From: Bacillota bacterium
Lineage (GTDB): Bacteria; Bacillota; Clostridia; Lachnospirales; Lachnospiraceae
NCBI GenBank assembly: GCA_023416695.1
Contig: JAEZGY010000064.1
Span: 1 to 61,307, forward strand
Length of the DNA stretch: 61,307 nucleotides
Direction: 5' to 3'
This document shows, piece by piece, positions 41,650 through 51,435 of this stretch. Position 1 is the first letter of the stretch. Every line of letters begins with the position of its first letter. The notes under the pieces are model-generated. The model had not been told where the DNA came from and ran no database searches. It was given only the letters and a program-made list of their open reading frames with translations. Position numbers and translations under genes: made by a program.

Positions 41650-42614
41650 AGAGTGGTGCCACAAATGAAATTTAGTGCTCGTAATAGATAGAACCATCCC
41701 GTTAAAGTCAAGGCTCCTAGAGAAGTTGTAGCAACGATGATACTAGAAGTTAATACTCCGTCATTTTCCATGTTTTGTGCCATAATATAGCAGCTGACAG
41801 TAGTAGGGGAAGCTAGCATAATGAGCAGTGTAACTAATTTTTCTTCTCGAAATCCCATCATGCATGCAATTGGTATAAAGACAGCAGGAAGCATTACTAA
41901 CTTAATTACTGAGGCAAACAAGGTTGGCTTTAGCTTAGCTAAGGCCTTCCTGCCTTCAAAGCCTGCACCTAAGGCAAGTAGAGCAAGAGGGGTTGCCAAA
42001 GAGGCTATACTTGATAGAGTTTTATTTAGTATGTAAGGAAGTCTTATTTTGAGAAGGGAAAAAATAATTCCTGCTACGATTGCTAATATAATAGGATTCT
42101 TAATAATATTTACCACAGCAGTCTTTAGTTTCTCCCTTTTACATTTTTTCATGGATTCGTCATTGGATTCAAAGGTGAGAACAATAACGGAATAGATATT
42201 AAATAAAGGGACAGTGCCTATAATCATTAATGGTGCCATTCCAGAATCACCATATATATTTTGGATAAAGGCTACACCCAATACGGCAGCGCTGCTTCGA
42301 AAAGAAGCTTGCACAAAGGCCCCTGTCATACTGCTATCTTTGATAAAGAATTTGGTTAGTCCCCAAATAACAATAAAGCAAATGGTGGTTGCAACTACGC
42401 AAAATAAAACGAAATTGGTGTCCCATTTTGCGGTAATATCGGTATTGCCAAGGTCCATTAATAACATTATAGGTAGGGTGATTTTAAAGTTTAGGGTGTT
42501 GGCATTGTTTATAAATTCTTGTCCTAATATTTTTAAATGTTTTAGAGAATAGCCGAATACCATCATTAGAAAGATTGGGAGCGTGGCATTAAGGCTAAAT
42601 AGTAGGTTATTCAT
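41646..42614 (-). CDS. AEC-family transporter (auxin efflux carrier type)
   Basis: This 322-aa membrane protein has about ten membrane segments in two five-helix halves, with ATLPIFLMMVFGY at the N-terminus and ASPTTVSCYIMAQNM near the C-terminus. Bacterial members carry malate or other organic acids; the substrate is unknown. ATG 42614 with AAAGGAGA upstream is preferred over a longer frame. Confidence 0.88.
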   Translation of the reverse strand: MNNLLFSLNATLPIFLMMVFGYSLKHLKILGQEFINNANTLNFKITLPIMLLMDLGNTDITAKWDTNFVLFCVVATTICFIVIWGLTKFFIKDSSMTGAFVQASFRSSAAVLGVAFIQNIYGDSGMAPLMIIGTVPLFNIYSVIVLTFESNDESMKKCKREKLKTAVVNIIKNPIILAIVAGIIFSLLKIRLPYILNKTLSSIASLATPLALLALGAGFEGRKALAKLKPTLFASVIKLVMLPAVFIPIACMMGFREEKLVTLLIMLASPTTVSCYIMAQNMENDGVLTSSIIVATTSLGALTLTGWFYLLRALNFICGTTL

Positions 42615-42804
42615 ATGTACTCTCCTTTCTTTGCACAATGGATTGTAATCCAAATGGAGAAGGAAGTCAAATTGAAGGTGCAAATTGGAGGAAGATTCTT
42701 AATCTTACAATTCAATTAAATTTTATTTAAGATGTAAAAAATGTATGAAAAGTATGGTATAATCCTAAAATATTGATAATAAATCCAAGTAAAGGAGAAT
42801 TTCC

Positions 42805-43818
42805 ATGGCAATTTTAGTGACTGGAGGAGCTGGATATATAGGTAGCCATACCTGCATCGAGCTGATAGAAGCTGGCTATGAAGTGGTTATTGTGGACAAC
42901 CTATGTAACTCCTGTGAGTTAGCGGTAAAAAGAGTAGAAGAGATTACTGGTAAGAAAGTGAGTTTCTATGCAGTAGATATAGCAGATAAGGAACATATGA
43001 ATGAGATCTTTGAGAAGGAATCCATCCAAAGTGTAATTCATTTTGCAGGGTTGAAGGCAGTAGGAGAATCTGTAGAAAAACCCCTACAATATTACAGAAA
43101 CAATATTACCGGAACCCTTGTGTTACTAGAGGTGATGAGTAACCATAATGTGAAGGATATTGTCTTTAGTTCCTCGGCTACTGTATATGGAAATCCTAAG
43201 ACAGTTCCAATCAAAGAGGACTTCTCCCTATCTGTAACTAACCCATATGGTAGAACAAAGTTGATGATAGAGGAGATTCTACAGGATTTATATGTATCCG
43301 ATAAAGAGTGGAATATCATACTTCTTCGTTATTTCAACCCAATTGGTGCTCATAAAAGTGGCTTACTTGGGGAAGATCCAAAGGGGATTCCAAACAATCT
43401 TCTTCCTTACATTGCACAGGTTGCAGTTGGGAAATTAGAAGAACTTGGCGTTTACGGGGATGATTATGATACAGTAGATGGTACTGGAGTAAGGGATTAC
43501 ATTCATGTTGTAGACTTGGCAAAAGGCCATGTGAAAGCCATTAAGAGATTAGATGATAAGGCAGGGGTTTCAATCTATAACTTAGGTACTGGTAACGGTT
43601 ATAGCGTACTTCAGGTATTACATGCATTTGAGAAGGCTTGTGGCAAAGAATTAAAGTATGTTATTAAACCAAGAAGAGCAGGCGATATTGCTACCTGTTA
43701 TGCAGATCCATCTAAGGCTAAGGAAGAATTGGGATGGGAAGCACTTAAGAGCATTGATGAGATGTGTGAGGATTCCTGGAGATGGCAAAGTATGAATCCT
43801 AATGGTTATCATCAGTAA
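42805..43818 (+). CDS. galE: UDP-glucose 4-epimerase
   Basis: This 337-aa short-chain dehydrogenase-family enzyme interconverts UDP-glucose and UDP-galactose with tightly bound NAD. It shows the NAD motif TGGAGYIGSHTC, DNLCNS, HFAGLKAVGES, the Ser-Tyr-Lys triad in SSSATVYG and NPYGRTKLM, and YFNPIGAHKSG, all typical of bacterial GalE. AAAGGAG precedes the ATG. It supplies sugars for the Leloir pathway and surface polysaccharides. Confidence 0.96.
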   Translation: MAILVTGGAGYIGSHTCIELIEAGYEVVIVDNLCNSCELAVKRVEEITGKKVSFYAVDIADKEHMNEIFEKESIQSVIHFAGLKAVGESVEKPLQYYRNNITGTLVLLEVMSNHNVKDIVFSSSATVYGNPKTVPIKEDFSLSVTNPYGRTKLMIEEILQDLYVSDKEWNIILLRYFNPIGAHKSGLLGEDPKGIPNNLLPYIAQVAVGKLEELGVYGDDYDTVDGTGVRDYIHVVDLAKGHVKAIKRLDDKAGVSIYNLGTGNGYSVLQVLHAFEKACGKELKYVIKPRRAGDIATCYADPSKAKEELGWEALKSIDEMCEDSWRWQSMNPNGYHQ

Positions 43819-43842
43819 ATTACCAATGATTATTATGTGACA

Positions 43843-43873
43843 AAAGAGAGTCGGCTTATCAGTCGACTTCTTT
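43843..43873 (+). terminator. Terminator after galE
   Basis: The stem AAAGAGAGTCG pairs with CGACTTCTTT with one bulged G and a 10-nt loop. A second AT-rich hairpin (TATAGAAAA with TTTTCTATA) follows at about 43878-43922. Confidence 0.6.
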
Positions 43874-44034
43874 ACTGTATAGAAAATTGCTTTTAAGTTT
43901 TGATACAGCAAGCTTTTCTATATGACATACTGAATATTATAAGGGATAGTAAGTTGTTATTTTCTAAATATTAGGTTATAATAAAAAAGGAAATTCCTTG
44001 GAAGAAATGAGTAATACATAGTAGGAGGATGCTT

Positions 44035-45243
44035 ATGAGAAGCAACAACTTAGGTGATCAGATAAAAGATACTGTGCAGGATGCAATGGATGCAATGGAT
44101 TTTAGAAATTTGAATCAAAAAATCCAAAGTAGTGTTTCTGGTGCTGTTAATGATGTGAAGCGAGCGGTTGGATCTTATCAGAATAAGAATGCTGCTGGTC
44201 CTATAAAAAACCAGCGTAAGCAGTATTTTCATGAGCAGTTTTATAATCATAGCAATTACCAGCATAAAACGGACAACGTACAGAGAACTAGCACAACATG
44301 TTCTATCAATAAGCCAGTGGGTAAAGTATCTGGTATTGTCATGATTGTTCTTGGAGCTGTGGGAATGTTTGTTTTTGGTATAGCATCCTTAGTGCTGTAT
44401 TTCGTAGCTGAGCTTGTAAATACATTTTTTGTTTTTGGCCCACTAATTGCAATAACACTTTCTCTTTTTGTAGTAACACTTGGCGTGTTAATCAAAGGAA
44501 TATCAGTAAAGAGTAGGACAAAACGTTTTCTATATTATCAAGATAAATTAAAGAACAATAATTATTTTGAGATTAAAGAAGTGGCAACTGGCCTCGGTAA
44601 ATCGGAAAAGTACGTAGCAAAGGATCTTGAGCGTATGATTCAACTGAGAATGTTTCCACAGGGACACCTTGATAAAAAGCGAACCTGTTTTATTGGCGAT
44701 GATACTACCTATGAGCAATACCGTAAGGCGGAAATCAGCTATGAGGAGAGAAGAAAACAGGAGGAAGAGCAAAAGTTTAGAGAGGCTAATGCGTCAGAGG
44801 CGGAGAAGGCAGTTCTTCAGGCAAAGGCTTTGGGGGCAGATTATGCCACTCAAATACATGAGGCCAACGAGGTAATCACTGGGGAAGTTATGAGTCAGAA
44901 GCTAGACCGATTAGAGTTAATCATAAAGAAAATCTTTGAACATGTAGTAAAACATCCAGAACAGCTTTCAGAGATTCGTAAGTTTATGGATTATTACCTT
45001 CCAATTACGTTAAAGCTTGTGAACGTGTATAAGGATTTCGAGTACCAACCGATTCAGAGTGCTAACATAAACAGTAGTAGAAATGAAATTGAGAATTCCC
45101 TCGATACCATCAATAATGCGTTTGAGTCACTATTTGATGGTTTATATGAGAATGTTGCCATGGAAGTGGCTACGGATATCAATGTTTTAAATACTTTATT
45201 GGCCCAAGAAGGCTTGACGGGAAAAGATTTTCATGTAAAATAA
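44035..45243 (+). CDS. XpaC-family membrane protein
   Basis: This 402-aa protein resembles the XpaC (5-bromo-4-chloroindolyl phosphate hydrolysis) family, which is usually encoded beside TelA. A low-complexity N-terminal region precedes two membrane segments (about residues 100-150). A winged-helix-like stretch (NYFEIKEVATGLGKSEKYV) and a helical C-terminal domain follow. The function of the family is unknown. ATG 44035 lies 6 bp after AGGAGG, while ATG 44029 abuts it. Confidence 0.8.
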   Translation: MRSNNLGDQIKDTVQDAMDAMDFRNLNQKIQSSVSGAVNDVKRAVGSYQNKNAAGPIKNQRKQYFHEQFYNHSNYQHKTDNVQRTSTTCSINKPVGKVSGIVMIVLGAVGMFVFGIASLVLYFVAELVNTFFVFGPLIAITLSLFVVTLGVLIKGISVKSRTKRFLYYQDKLKNNNYFEIKEVATGLGKSEKYVAKDLERMIQLRMFPQGHLDKKRTCFIGDDTTYEQYRKAEISYEERRKQEEEQKFREANASEAEKAVLQAKALGADYATQIHEANEVITGEVMSQKLDRLELIIKKIFEHVVKHPEQLSEIRKFMDYYLPITLKLVNVYKDFEYQPIQSANINSSRNEIENSLDTINNAFESLFDGLYENVAMEVATDINVLNTLLAQEGLTGKDFHVK

Positions 45244-45290
45244 ATTATTCCGACATAGGATAGAGTCGGAAGTAGAATGGAGGAAGTTTT

Positions 45291-46448
45291 GTGAATAATG
45301 AGGAGAAAGTATTAGAAAAGGAAACCCCAACATTAACCTTTGACCCATTTGGTGCAGAGGCTAAACCGTTAGATATTGTTGAAGTATCTAAAGAAGAGAA
45401 ACCTCAGGTTTTTGATGAAAGTACCTTAACAGCGGAAGAGAAGAAGATGGTGGATGAGTTTTCCACTCAAATTGATTTGACAAACTCGAATATGGTGATG
45501 CAGTTTGGTGCTGGAGCCCAGAAGAAGGTAGCTGATTTTTCAGAAAGTGCATTGAATAGCGTTAAAACCAAGGACCTTGGTGAAATTGGTAGTATGTTAA
45601 CAGATGTGGTTGTAGAATTAAAGGGATTTGATGTTAACGAAGAGGAAAAGGGTGGAATCCTTGGATTTTTTAAACGCAACACCAATAAAATAACCTCTTT
45701 AAAGACAAAATATGAGAAAGCAGAAGTTAATGTAAATAAGATTTGTCAGGCATTAGAAGGCCATCAGATACAATTACTTAAAGATGTTGCTACCTTGGAT
45801 AAGATGTATGAGCTTAATAGAACTTATTTTAAAGAGCTTTCTATGTATATCTTGGCAGGTAAGAAAAAATTAGCGTTAGCTGTAGAACAGGAACTACCTG
45901 CACTTCAGAAGAAGGCGCAAGAAAGTGGCCTTCCTGAGGATGCACAGACTGCCAATGATTTTGCCAATCTATGTAATCGCTTTGAAAAGAAGATTCATGA
46001 TTTGGAACTGACTAGAATGATTTCTATTCAGATGGCTCCACAGATTCGTTTAGTACAGAGTAATGATACTCTCATGACAGAAAAGATACAATCTACCATT
46101 GTTAACACGATTCCATTATGGAAGAGTCAGATGGTATTGGCCCTTGGAATTACCCATTCTCAAGAAGCTGCTAAGGCACAACGCCAAGTAACTGATATGA
46201 CCAATGAGCTGTTAAAGAAGAATGCAGAGACCTTGAAGATGGCAACGGTAGAAACAGCGAAGGAATCCGAACGTGGTATTGTTGATATTGAAACCCTTCG
46301 TATTACCAATGAATCTCTGATTTCTACTTTGGATGAAGTAATCAAAATTCAAGATGAAGGCCGTCAGAAGAGAAGAGAAGCCGAAGTGGAATTAAACCGC
46401 ATTGAAACTGAGTTAAAGAACAAGTTATTAACAATGAACAAGAGATAG
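45291..46448 (+). CDS. telA: Toxic anion resistance protein TelA
   Basis: This 385-aa helical cytoplasmic protein belongs to the TelA/KlaA family, linked to tellurite resistance and cell-envelope stress in other bacteria. Family signatures include FFKRNTNKITSLKTKYEKAEVN, AGKKKLALAV and MQLAPQIR-type QMAPQIRLVQ, then WKSQMVLALG. The start is GTG 45291, with GGAGG upstream. It lies 47 bp after the XpaC gene. Confidence 0.92.
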   Translation: MNNEEKVLEKETPTLTFDPFGAEAKPLDIVEVSKEEKPQVFDESTLTAEEKKMVDEFSTQIDLTNSNMVMQFGAGAQKKVADFSESALNSVKTKDLGEIGSMLTDVVVELKGFDVNEEEKGGILGFFKRNTNKITSLKTKYEKAEVNVNKICQALEGHQIQLLKDVATLDKMYELNRTYFKELSMYILAGKKKLALAVEQELPALQKKAQESGLPEDAQTANDFANLCNRFEKKIHDLELTRMISIQMAPQIRLVQSNDTLMTEKIQSTIVNTIPLWKSQMVLALGITHSQEAAKAQRQVTDMTNELLKKNAETLKMATVETAKESERGIVDIETLRITNESLISTLDEVIKIQDEGRQKRREAEVELNRIETELKNKLLTMNKR

Positions 46449-46496
46449 TATTCCTTACAGAGTTTTAGCGTGTAGTGTTTGGAAAGGAGGAGTATA

Positions 46497-47135
46497 GTGT
46501 GGTATGACAGAAGCCGGTCCTATGTACTAGGCTCAGAGTATGCATTTCGCTCTTTTCAAAAGCAAGACTATACGGTGAGAAAGGGTTCCTATGAACGCCT
46601 AATCAATCACTATTATGGGAAGAATTCCTTGTTTAAAAGGACGTTACCTCACGCAGGGAATTATGGTTTGCTGGAGTTAAATGAAGCTACTAAGGATTTG
46701 GAGATTCCTCTTCATCACCTCCTTGATGAGATGGGAGGAGATAGTGACGGGAATGCACAGGATTTTGTAGAATCCTATAATAAGTTATTGGAAAGCTTTG
46801 ATTCTCTCAATAACAACAGCTTTATCAATCGAAAGAATTGGCTGACCTCCCTTACGGATACCTATCGTAATGAACTTCACCGTGCAGGCTTTGTGATTTT
46901 AGAGGATGGTACCTTGACTGAGAAAACTGATGAGGAGCAAGCAGTTCTTGATGAGGAATCCTTTAATGAACTCTTTCAGGGAGAGAATTGCTATGGCAAC
47001 TTGTTACTTGATTGTACAGTAAAGATTGGCTATGAAGCCTTATCTACTTTGAGTCGATCACCAAAGCTTTATAGTCCTAGTGGAAGCTTTATCTATACCA
47101 TTAACACTGGAACCTTATATAATGATGTTATTTAA
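46497..47135 (+). CDS. Unknown third gene of the XpaC-TelA operon
   Basis: I do not recognise this 212-aa protein. It lacks a signal peptide and membrane segments. It contains FVESYNKLLESFDSLNNNSF near the middle, followed by SLTDTYRNELHRAGFVILEDGTL, a pattern that recalls the C-terminal region of flagellar cap proteins. GTG 46497 lies 6 bp after AAAGGAGG; a TTG at 46479 lies before that site. The 48-bp gap to telA supports a shared transcript. Confidence 0.6.
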   Translation: MWYDRSRSYVLGSEYAFRSFQKQDYTVRKGSYERLINHYYGKNSLFKRTLPHAGNYGLLELNEATKDLEIPLHHLLDEMGGDSDGNAQDFVESYNKLLESFDSLNNNSFINRKNWLTSLTDTYRNELHRAGFVILEDGTLTEKTDEEQAVLDEESFNELFQGENCYGNLLLDCTVKIGYEALSTLSRSPKLYSPSGSFIYTINTGTLYNDVI

Positions 47136-47138
47136 TAA

Positions 47139-47178
47139 AAAGAGCCTCGTAGCTAGTGTATATGCTACGAAGCTCTTT
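47139..47178. terminator. Bidirectional terminator between convergent genes
   Basis: The 15-bp stem (47139-47153 with 47164-47178) has one mismatch and a 10-nt loop. A/T tracts flank both sides. Confidence 0.8.
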
Positions 47179-47192
47179 CTTGTTATGATATC

Positions 47193-48710
47193 CTAACAAT
47201 CTACATGATCAACAGAATCGAATTCGTCCTGAATCTCTTTACTAGGACTTTTATCCAGTAAACTTACCACTACAATTAGAAGGGAAGCAAAGATAAAGGC
47301 TGGTAGTAGTTCGTAAATAGCAAAAATACCACCTAACTTACTAATAAATAATGACCAAATGATAGAGAGGCAGCCGCCACCAACCATACCACTGATGGCA
47401 CCCTTTAAGGTAGTTCGTCTCCAAAATAGGGAGAATAAAACTAAAGGACCGAATGCAGCTCCAAACCCTGCCCAAGCATAGGACACTAAAGTAAAGACAG
47501 AGCTATTTTCATCCCAAGCAATAAGGACAGAGAAAACGGCAACGATCATAATGGTAACTTTAGAAATAATTAGCACCTGCTTATCAGTTGCATTTTTCTT
47601 TACAATTTTCTTGAATAGGTTTGTTCCTACAGAGGAAGAAACTAATAATAACTGAGAGTCTGAAGTACTCATGGTAGCTGCCAAAATACCGGATAACACA
47701 ACCCCTGCAAAAATAGGGTATAGAAGGGTATTTGTCATTAAAATAAAGATTGTCTCAGCATTTGTACTGTCTAGAGAGGTAAATACATTTTGAAGAGACA
47801 GGGATTTACCCACTAGACCTATTAGGATTGCTACAATGAGGGAGATGACCACCCAAGTCATAGCAATGATTCTTGACTTCGTTATCTCTTTGGAGTTACG
47901 AATGGCCATAAAGCGGATGAGAATATGAGGAACTCCAAAATAGCCTAAGCCCCAGGCAAGTCCAGAGAAAATATTCATTACCCCATAAGCTTGTTTTGTA
48001 CCAGTGGCTACATCATAGGAGTTTGCCACATCTAAATAGCCAGGGAGGTCTTTAAAAGAGCTTACAACATTTCCAACCCCACCAGCTTTCATAAGTCCAG
48101 CAATTAGTATAATAATGATGGATGCAAACATTAAGATTCCCTGTAAGAAGTCACTTGTGCTGGCAGCCATAAACCCTCCGATAAAGGTATAGCAAGTGAT
48201 AATTAAACCACACACAATCATGGCTCCATGGTAATCAATACCTAGTGTACTGCTAAATAGCTTACCACAGGCAGCGAAACCACTAGCTGTATATACCGTA
48301 AAGAACAGTATAATCATTAGGGAGGATATGGTCATCAGTATGTTTTTCTTATCACGAAACCGATTACTAAAGAAATCTGGAATCGTAATGGAGTTATTAC
48401 AGACTTGAGAGTACTTACGTAGTCTTTTAGCAACAAGCTTCCAATTTAGATAGGTACCAATTATAAGGCCCAATGCCGTCCAACCTGCACTACTGATTCC
48501 ACTTATATAAGCAGCACCAGGCAATCCCATTAATAACCAACTACTCATATCAGAGGCTTCTGCACTCATAGCTGTTACCCAAGGACCTAAGCTTCTGCCA
48601 CCGATAAAGTAGTCATCGGAGCTCTTGTTCTTTTTGTTATAGTAAATGCCTATGCCTATTACTAAAGCTAAATATAGACTCATTGCAAATAGTTTTAATG
48701 CAAAATCCAA
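47193..48710 (-). CDS. putP: Sodium/proline symporter
   Basis: This 505-aa symporter of the SSS family has about thirteen membrane segments. Diagnostic motifs are DDYFIGGRSLGPWVTAMSAEASDMSSWL, ASDMSSW, GYFGVPHIL and the SGILAATMSTSDSQLL region involved in sodium binding. It imports proline with sodium. The start is TTG 48710, preceded by AAGGAGG at 7 bp, an uncommon start codon in this window. Confidence 0.93.
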   Translation of the reverse strand: MDFALKLFAMSLYLALVIGIGIYYNKKNKSSDDYFIGGRSLGPWVTAMSAEASDMSSWLLMGLPGAAYISGISSAGWTALGLIIGTYLNWKLVAKRLRKYSQVCNNSITIPDFFSNRFRDKKNILMTISSLMIILFFTVYTASGFAACGKLFSSTLGIDYHGAMIVCGLIITCYTFIGGFMAASTSDFLQGILMFASIIIILIAGLMKAGGVGNVVSSFKDLPGYLDVANSYDVATGTKQAYGVMNIFSGLAWGLGYFGVPHILIRFMAIRNSKEITKSRIIAMTWVVISLIVAILIGLVGKSLSLQNVFTSLDSTNAETIFILMTNTLLYPIFAGVVLSGILAATMSTSDSQLLLVSSSVGTNLFKKIVKKNATDKQVLIISKVTIMIVAVFSVLIAWDENSSVFTLVSYAWAGFGAAFGPLVLFSLFWRRTTLKGAISGMVGGGCLSIIWSLFISKLGGIFAIYELLPAFIFASLLIVVVSLLDKSPSKEIQDEFDSVDHVDC

Positions 48711-48736
48711 TGTTTTACCTCCTTAAAATTAAATTT

Positions 48737-48782
48737 AAAGCCTATTGTGTTTAAATATTTAATTCTAAACACAATAGGCTTT
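48737..48782 (-). promoter_or_regulatory. 17-bp perfect hairpin in the putP leader
   Basis: AAAGCCTATTGTGTTTA (48737-48753) and TAAACACAATAGGCTTT (48766-48782) are perfectly complementary with a 12-nt loop, about 25 bp upstream of the putP start. It may be an attenuator or a terminator for transcription from the upstream gene. Confidence 0.5.
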
Positions 48783-48864
48783 ATTCTACTATAAATTATG
48801 TAAAATTTCAAGGAATTGACTACATTTATCTAATGAATTAATACAATTTATCTCATGCAGAGCT

Positions 48865-48902
48865 AATAAAAAAGAAGTCCTAGACCGTGCTAAGACTTCT
48901 TT
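48865..48902 (-). terminator. Terminator after the ABC-2 transporter genes
   Basis: On the minus strand AAAGAAGTC pairs with GACTTCTTT, followed by a further run of T residues. Confidence 0.75.
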
Positions 48903-48907
48903 CTCTA

Positions 48908-49696
48908 TTATGATAAATTCAAATGATTCTTACAAATCTTATTCACAAGAGCAATACTAACTAGGACAAACCCTATATTAAGTAGTGCGGATAATCCATA
49001 GAAGGAAGAAGGTAGTTGTGAAGCAGCTAAATCATAATCGGTTATCTTATAGTATATCAGGGATATAATGGATGATAATATGCTATTTATGATGGTAATA
49101 ATAAAGTAGGATAGAATACTTCCTGCAATCTTATGTCTTGGCATCATTACTTGTCCAAAAGCTACAGCTAGATAGATAAAGCATATCGTAGATAGAACAC
49201 CAACGATATAGTTCACTATGAAGATGACAAATTGAAGAATTTCTCCATCAAATAGAAGATCAAAAATATTGTACCCCATTAGATTCCAAAGTTCTTTTAA
49301 TGTATCAAGAGTAGAGGTGTTAAATAGCATAATTGCAACAGAAGCACCAATGACTACCATACTACCTATTATCCATGTCATACCCACAATAATCTTTGAA
49401 ATAATCAGCTTAAGTGGGGATACTGGTAAGGTAAACATGAGATAGCCTTCATCTGTAAACAAATTCTTATAAAATCGGAATAGAATAAATATTAAGGTAG
49501 CAAAGTATAGTCCAATACAGGATAACACGATGGTAACGGTAAACATTCCAGATAATACACTTAACACAACATTACGAGAAAAGTCTAAGGCATAAAGTAA
49601 CCTATTAATGAATGCTAATCCTATTACAATGAGATATAGAATTAAATATAGCTTATAGGTGGCACGATATTCGTATTTTAATAATTTCTTTAACAT
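48908..49696 (-). CDS. ABC-2 type transporter permease
   Basis: This 262-aa membrane protein has six hydrophobic segments typical of an ABC-2 permease (segments around residues 15, 55, 105, 145, 180 and 240). FRFYKNLFTDEGYLMFTLPVSP is the conserved cytoplasmic region of this group. The substrate is unknown. It overlaps the upstream ATPase gene by 7 bp, so the two are co-translated. Confidence 0.85.
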   Translation of the reverse strand: MLKKLLKYEYRATYKLYLILYLIVIGLAFINRLLYALDFSRNVVLSVLSGMFTVTIVLSCIGLYFATLIFILFRFYKNLFTDEGYLMFTLPVSPLKLIISKIIVGMTWIIGSMVVIGASVAIMLFNTSTLDTLKELWNLMGYNIFDLLFDGEILQFVIFIVNYIVGVLSTICFIYLAVAFGQVMMPRHKIAGSILSYFIITIINSILSSIISLIYYKITDYDLAASQLPSSFYGLSALLNIGFVLVSIALVNKICKNHLNLS

Positions 49697-50388
49697 CTAA
49701 ACACCTCCCTGAAGTACGCATCAATGGTTTTACCTTCTTGCTTACGAATCTGTTCAGCAGGTGCATATAATCTGATATTACCATTTTGTATAAAGATGGC
49801 ATCATCAAGAATAGTCTCAATGTCTTGAATTAGGTGTGTGGAAATTAGAATAGTTGAATTGCGGTTATAGTTAGTTAAGATAGTGTTCAGTATGTAATCT
49901 CTTGCAGCAGGATCAACTCCTCCAATCGGTTCATCCAAGCAGTAGAGCTGTGCTTCACGGCTCATAACAAGAATTAATTGTACCTTTTCCTTGTTACCTT
50001 TGGATAAGGTCTTTAGGTTGGAGTCTGGATTTAAATTTAATCGGTATAGCATCTCTCCAGCTTTGTTACGGTCAAAATCTGAATAGAAATCATTGAAAAA
50101 GTCTACGATGCTTCGTATGGTTAAATTATCAGGTAAGTAGGTACGCTCTGGTAGGTAGCTAACTGCTAAACGACTCTGTTCCCCAGGCTTTACTCCATTA
50201 ATAAGAAGTGTTCCAGTATCAGGTACTAATAAACCATTAATCAATTTAAGAAACGTGGATTTGCCACTTCCATTAGGACCTAGAAGTCCAATAATACGGC
50301 CACGGTTAAAAGTCAAATTCACATTATTCAGTGCCATAAAGCCACTATAAGACTTGGTTAGGCCGCGACATTCTAAAATGGGTTCCAT
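49690..50388 (-). CDS. ABC-2 transporter ATP-binding protein
   Basis: This 232-aa ATPase has Walker A GPNGSGKST, Q-loop VSYLPERTYLPDNL, signature LSKGNKEKV (variant, as in YtrB/YhcH-like proteins), Walker B LYCLDEPIGGVDP and switch His in ISTHLIQDI. It resembles ATPases of the Ytr/YhcH group, which often follow a GntR regulator, but no regulator gene is present upstream. It energises the permease encoded next. Confidence 0.9.
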   Translation of the reverse strand: MEPILECRGLTKSYSGFMALNNVNLTFNRGRIIGLLGPNGSGKSTFLKLINGLLVPDTGTLLINGVKPGEQSRLAVSYLPERTYLPDNLTIRSIVDFFNDFYSDFDRNKAGEMLYRLNLNPDSNLKTLSKGNKEKVQLILVMSREAQLYCLDEPIGGVDPAARDYILNTILTNYNRNSTILISTHLIQDIETILDDAIFIQNGNIRLYAPAEQIRKQEGKTIDAYFREVFRC

Positions 50389-50644
50389 AGTTTACTCCTT
50401 TTCTTTATAGATTTACTCCTTGTGTGCTGTAATAAATATACAACCAAAAAAATTATATCATAAGGAACCATCCTTTTCTACAAACTTATATTAAGGTTTC
50501 TTAAGAATTTCTAACAAATTTATCTAAATATTGAATTATAATAAAGTTATGAGGGGCAAGTTAGAATAAACCTTGCGTGAAATTAAAAATGGTTTACAAT
50601 AGAGATTAATAGAAGTATTAAGCAATATGTATTAGGAGGGTATC

Positions 50645-51400
50645 ATGGCTATAGTTGAGATACAGGGTGTTAAAATTGGCAAAGGTATGCCTAAAATCTG
50701 TGTTCCACTGGTAGGAGAGACCAATCAGGAGTTAATAGCTCAAGCTATGAAAGCAAGTCAGTGTGATTGTGACTTGGTAGAGTTAAGAATTGACCACTAT
50801 GAGGAGATAAAAAAAACAGATCGTGTCATAGAGGTACTACATAGGATAAGAGAATGTGTTAGTGTCCCTATCATGTTTACCTTTCGGACCTATGAGGAGG
50901 GTGGAAAAGTGTGTATTTCTAATGAAGATTACACTAATCTATATCAGAATGTAATTGAGGATGGAGCAGTAGATCTTGTGGATTTACAGCTTCTTTTAGG
51001 GGAAGAGATGGTATGCCCTCTTATAGAAATGGCCAAACAAAAGGGAATTAAAGTAGTACTAAGTAATCATGATTTTAAGAAAACCCCTGATACCAAGGAA
51101 ATGATAGAAAGGCTACTTAGAATGCAGGAGTTTGGAGCTGACATTGTAAAGATTGCAGTAATGCCAGAGGAAAAGCAGGATGTATTACGGTTAATGGAAG
51201 CTGTTATGTATGTTAATGAGAACTCAAATATTACTCCTGTAGTGGGTATAAGTATGGGAGAAATGGGGATGCCAAGTCGTATCTTAGGTCACTGGTTTGG
51301 CTCAGCCATAACCTTTGGAGTAGTCGATAAGTCCTCGGCACCAGGTCAGCTTTCTATTAAGGAACTACGTCAATTATTGGAGTTACAAAAGGATAATTAA
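50645..51400 (+). CDS. aroD: 3-dehydroquinate dehydratase, type I
   Basis: This 251-aa shikimate pathway enzyme forms 3-dehydroshikimate through a Schiff base. The catalytic pair is H142 in LSNHDF and K169 in GADIVKIAVMP. Other motifs are LVELRIDHY, TFRTYEEGG and GMPSRILG at the C-terminus. The length equals the family norm. GGAGGG precedes the ATG. No other shikimate genes are adjacent. Confidence 0.95.
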   Translation: MAIVEIQGVKIGKGMPKICVPLVGETNQELIAQAMKASQCDCDLVELRIDHYEEIKKTDRVIEVLHRIRECVSVPIMFTFRTYEEGGKVCISNEDYTNLYQNVIEDGAVDLVDLQLLLGEEMVCPLIEMAKQKGIKVVLSNHDFKKTPDTKEMIERLLRMQEFGADIVKIAVMPEEKQDVLRLMEAVMYVNENSNITPVVGISMGEMGMPSRILGHWFGSAITFGVVDKSSAPGQLSIKELRQLLELQKDN

Positions 51401-51410
51401 GGGTAGAGAA

Positions 51411-51435
51411 AAAGCGCTTTTACAGCGCTTTTTTT
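51411..51435. terminator. Terminator between aroD and the flavin reductase gene
   Basis: The stem AAAGCGCT/AGCGCTTT has a 5-nt loop and seven T residues. It overlaps the stop codon of the minus-strand gene. Confidence 0.8.
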
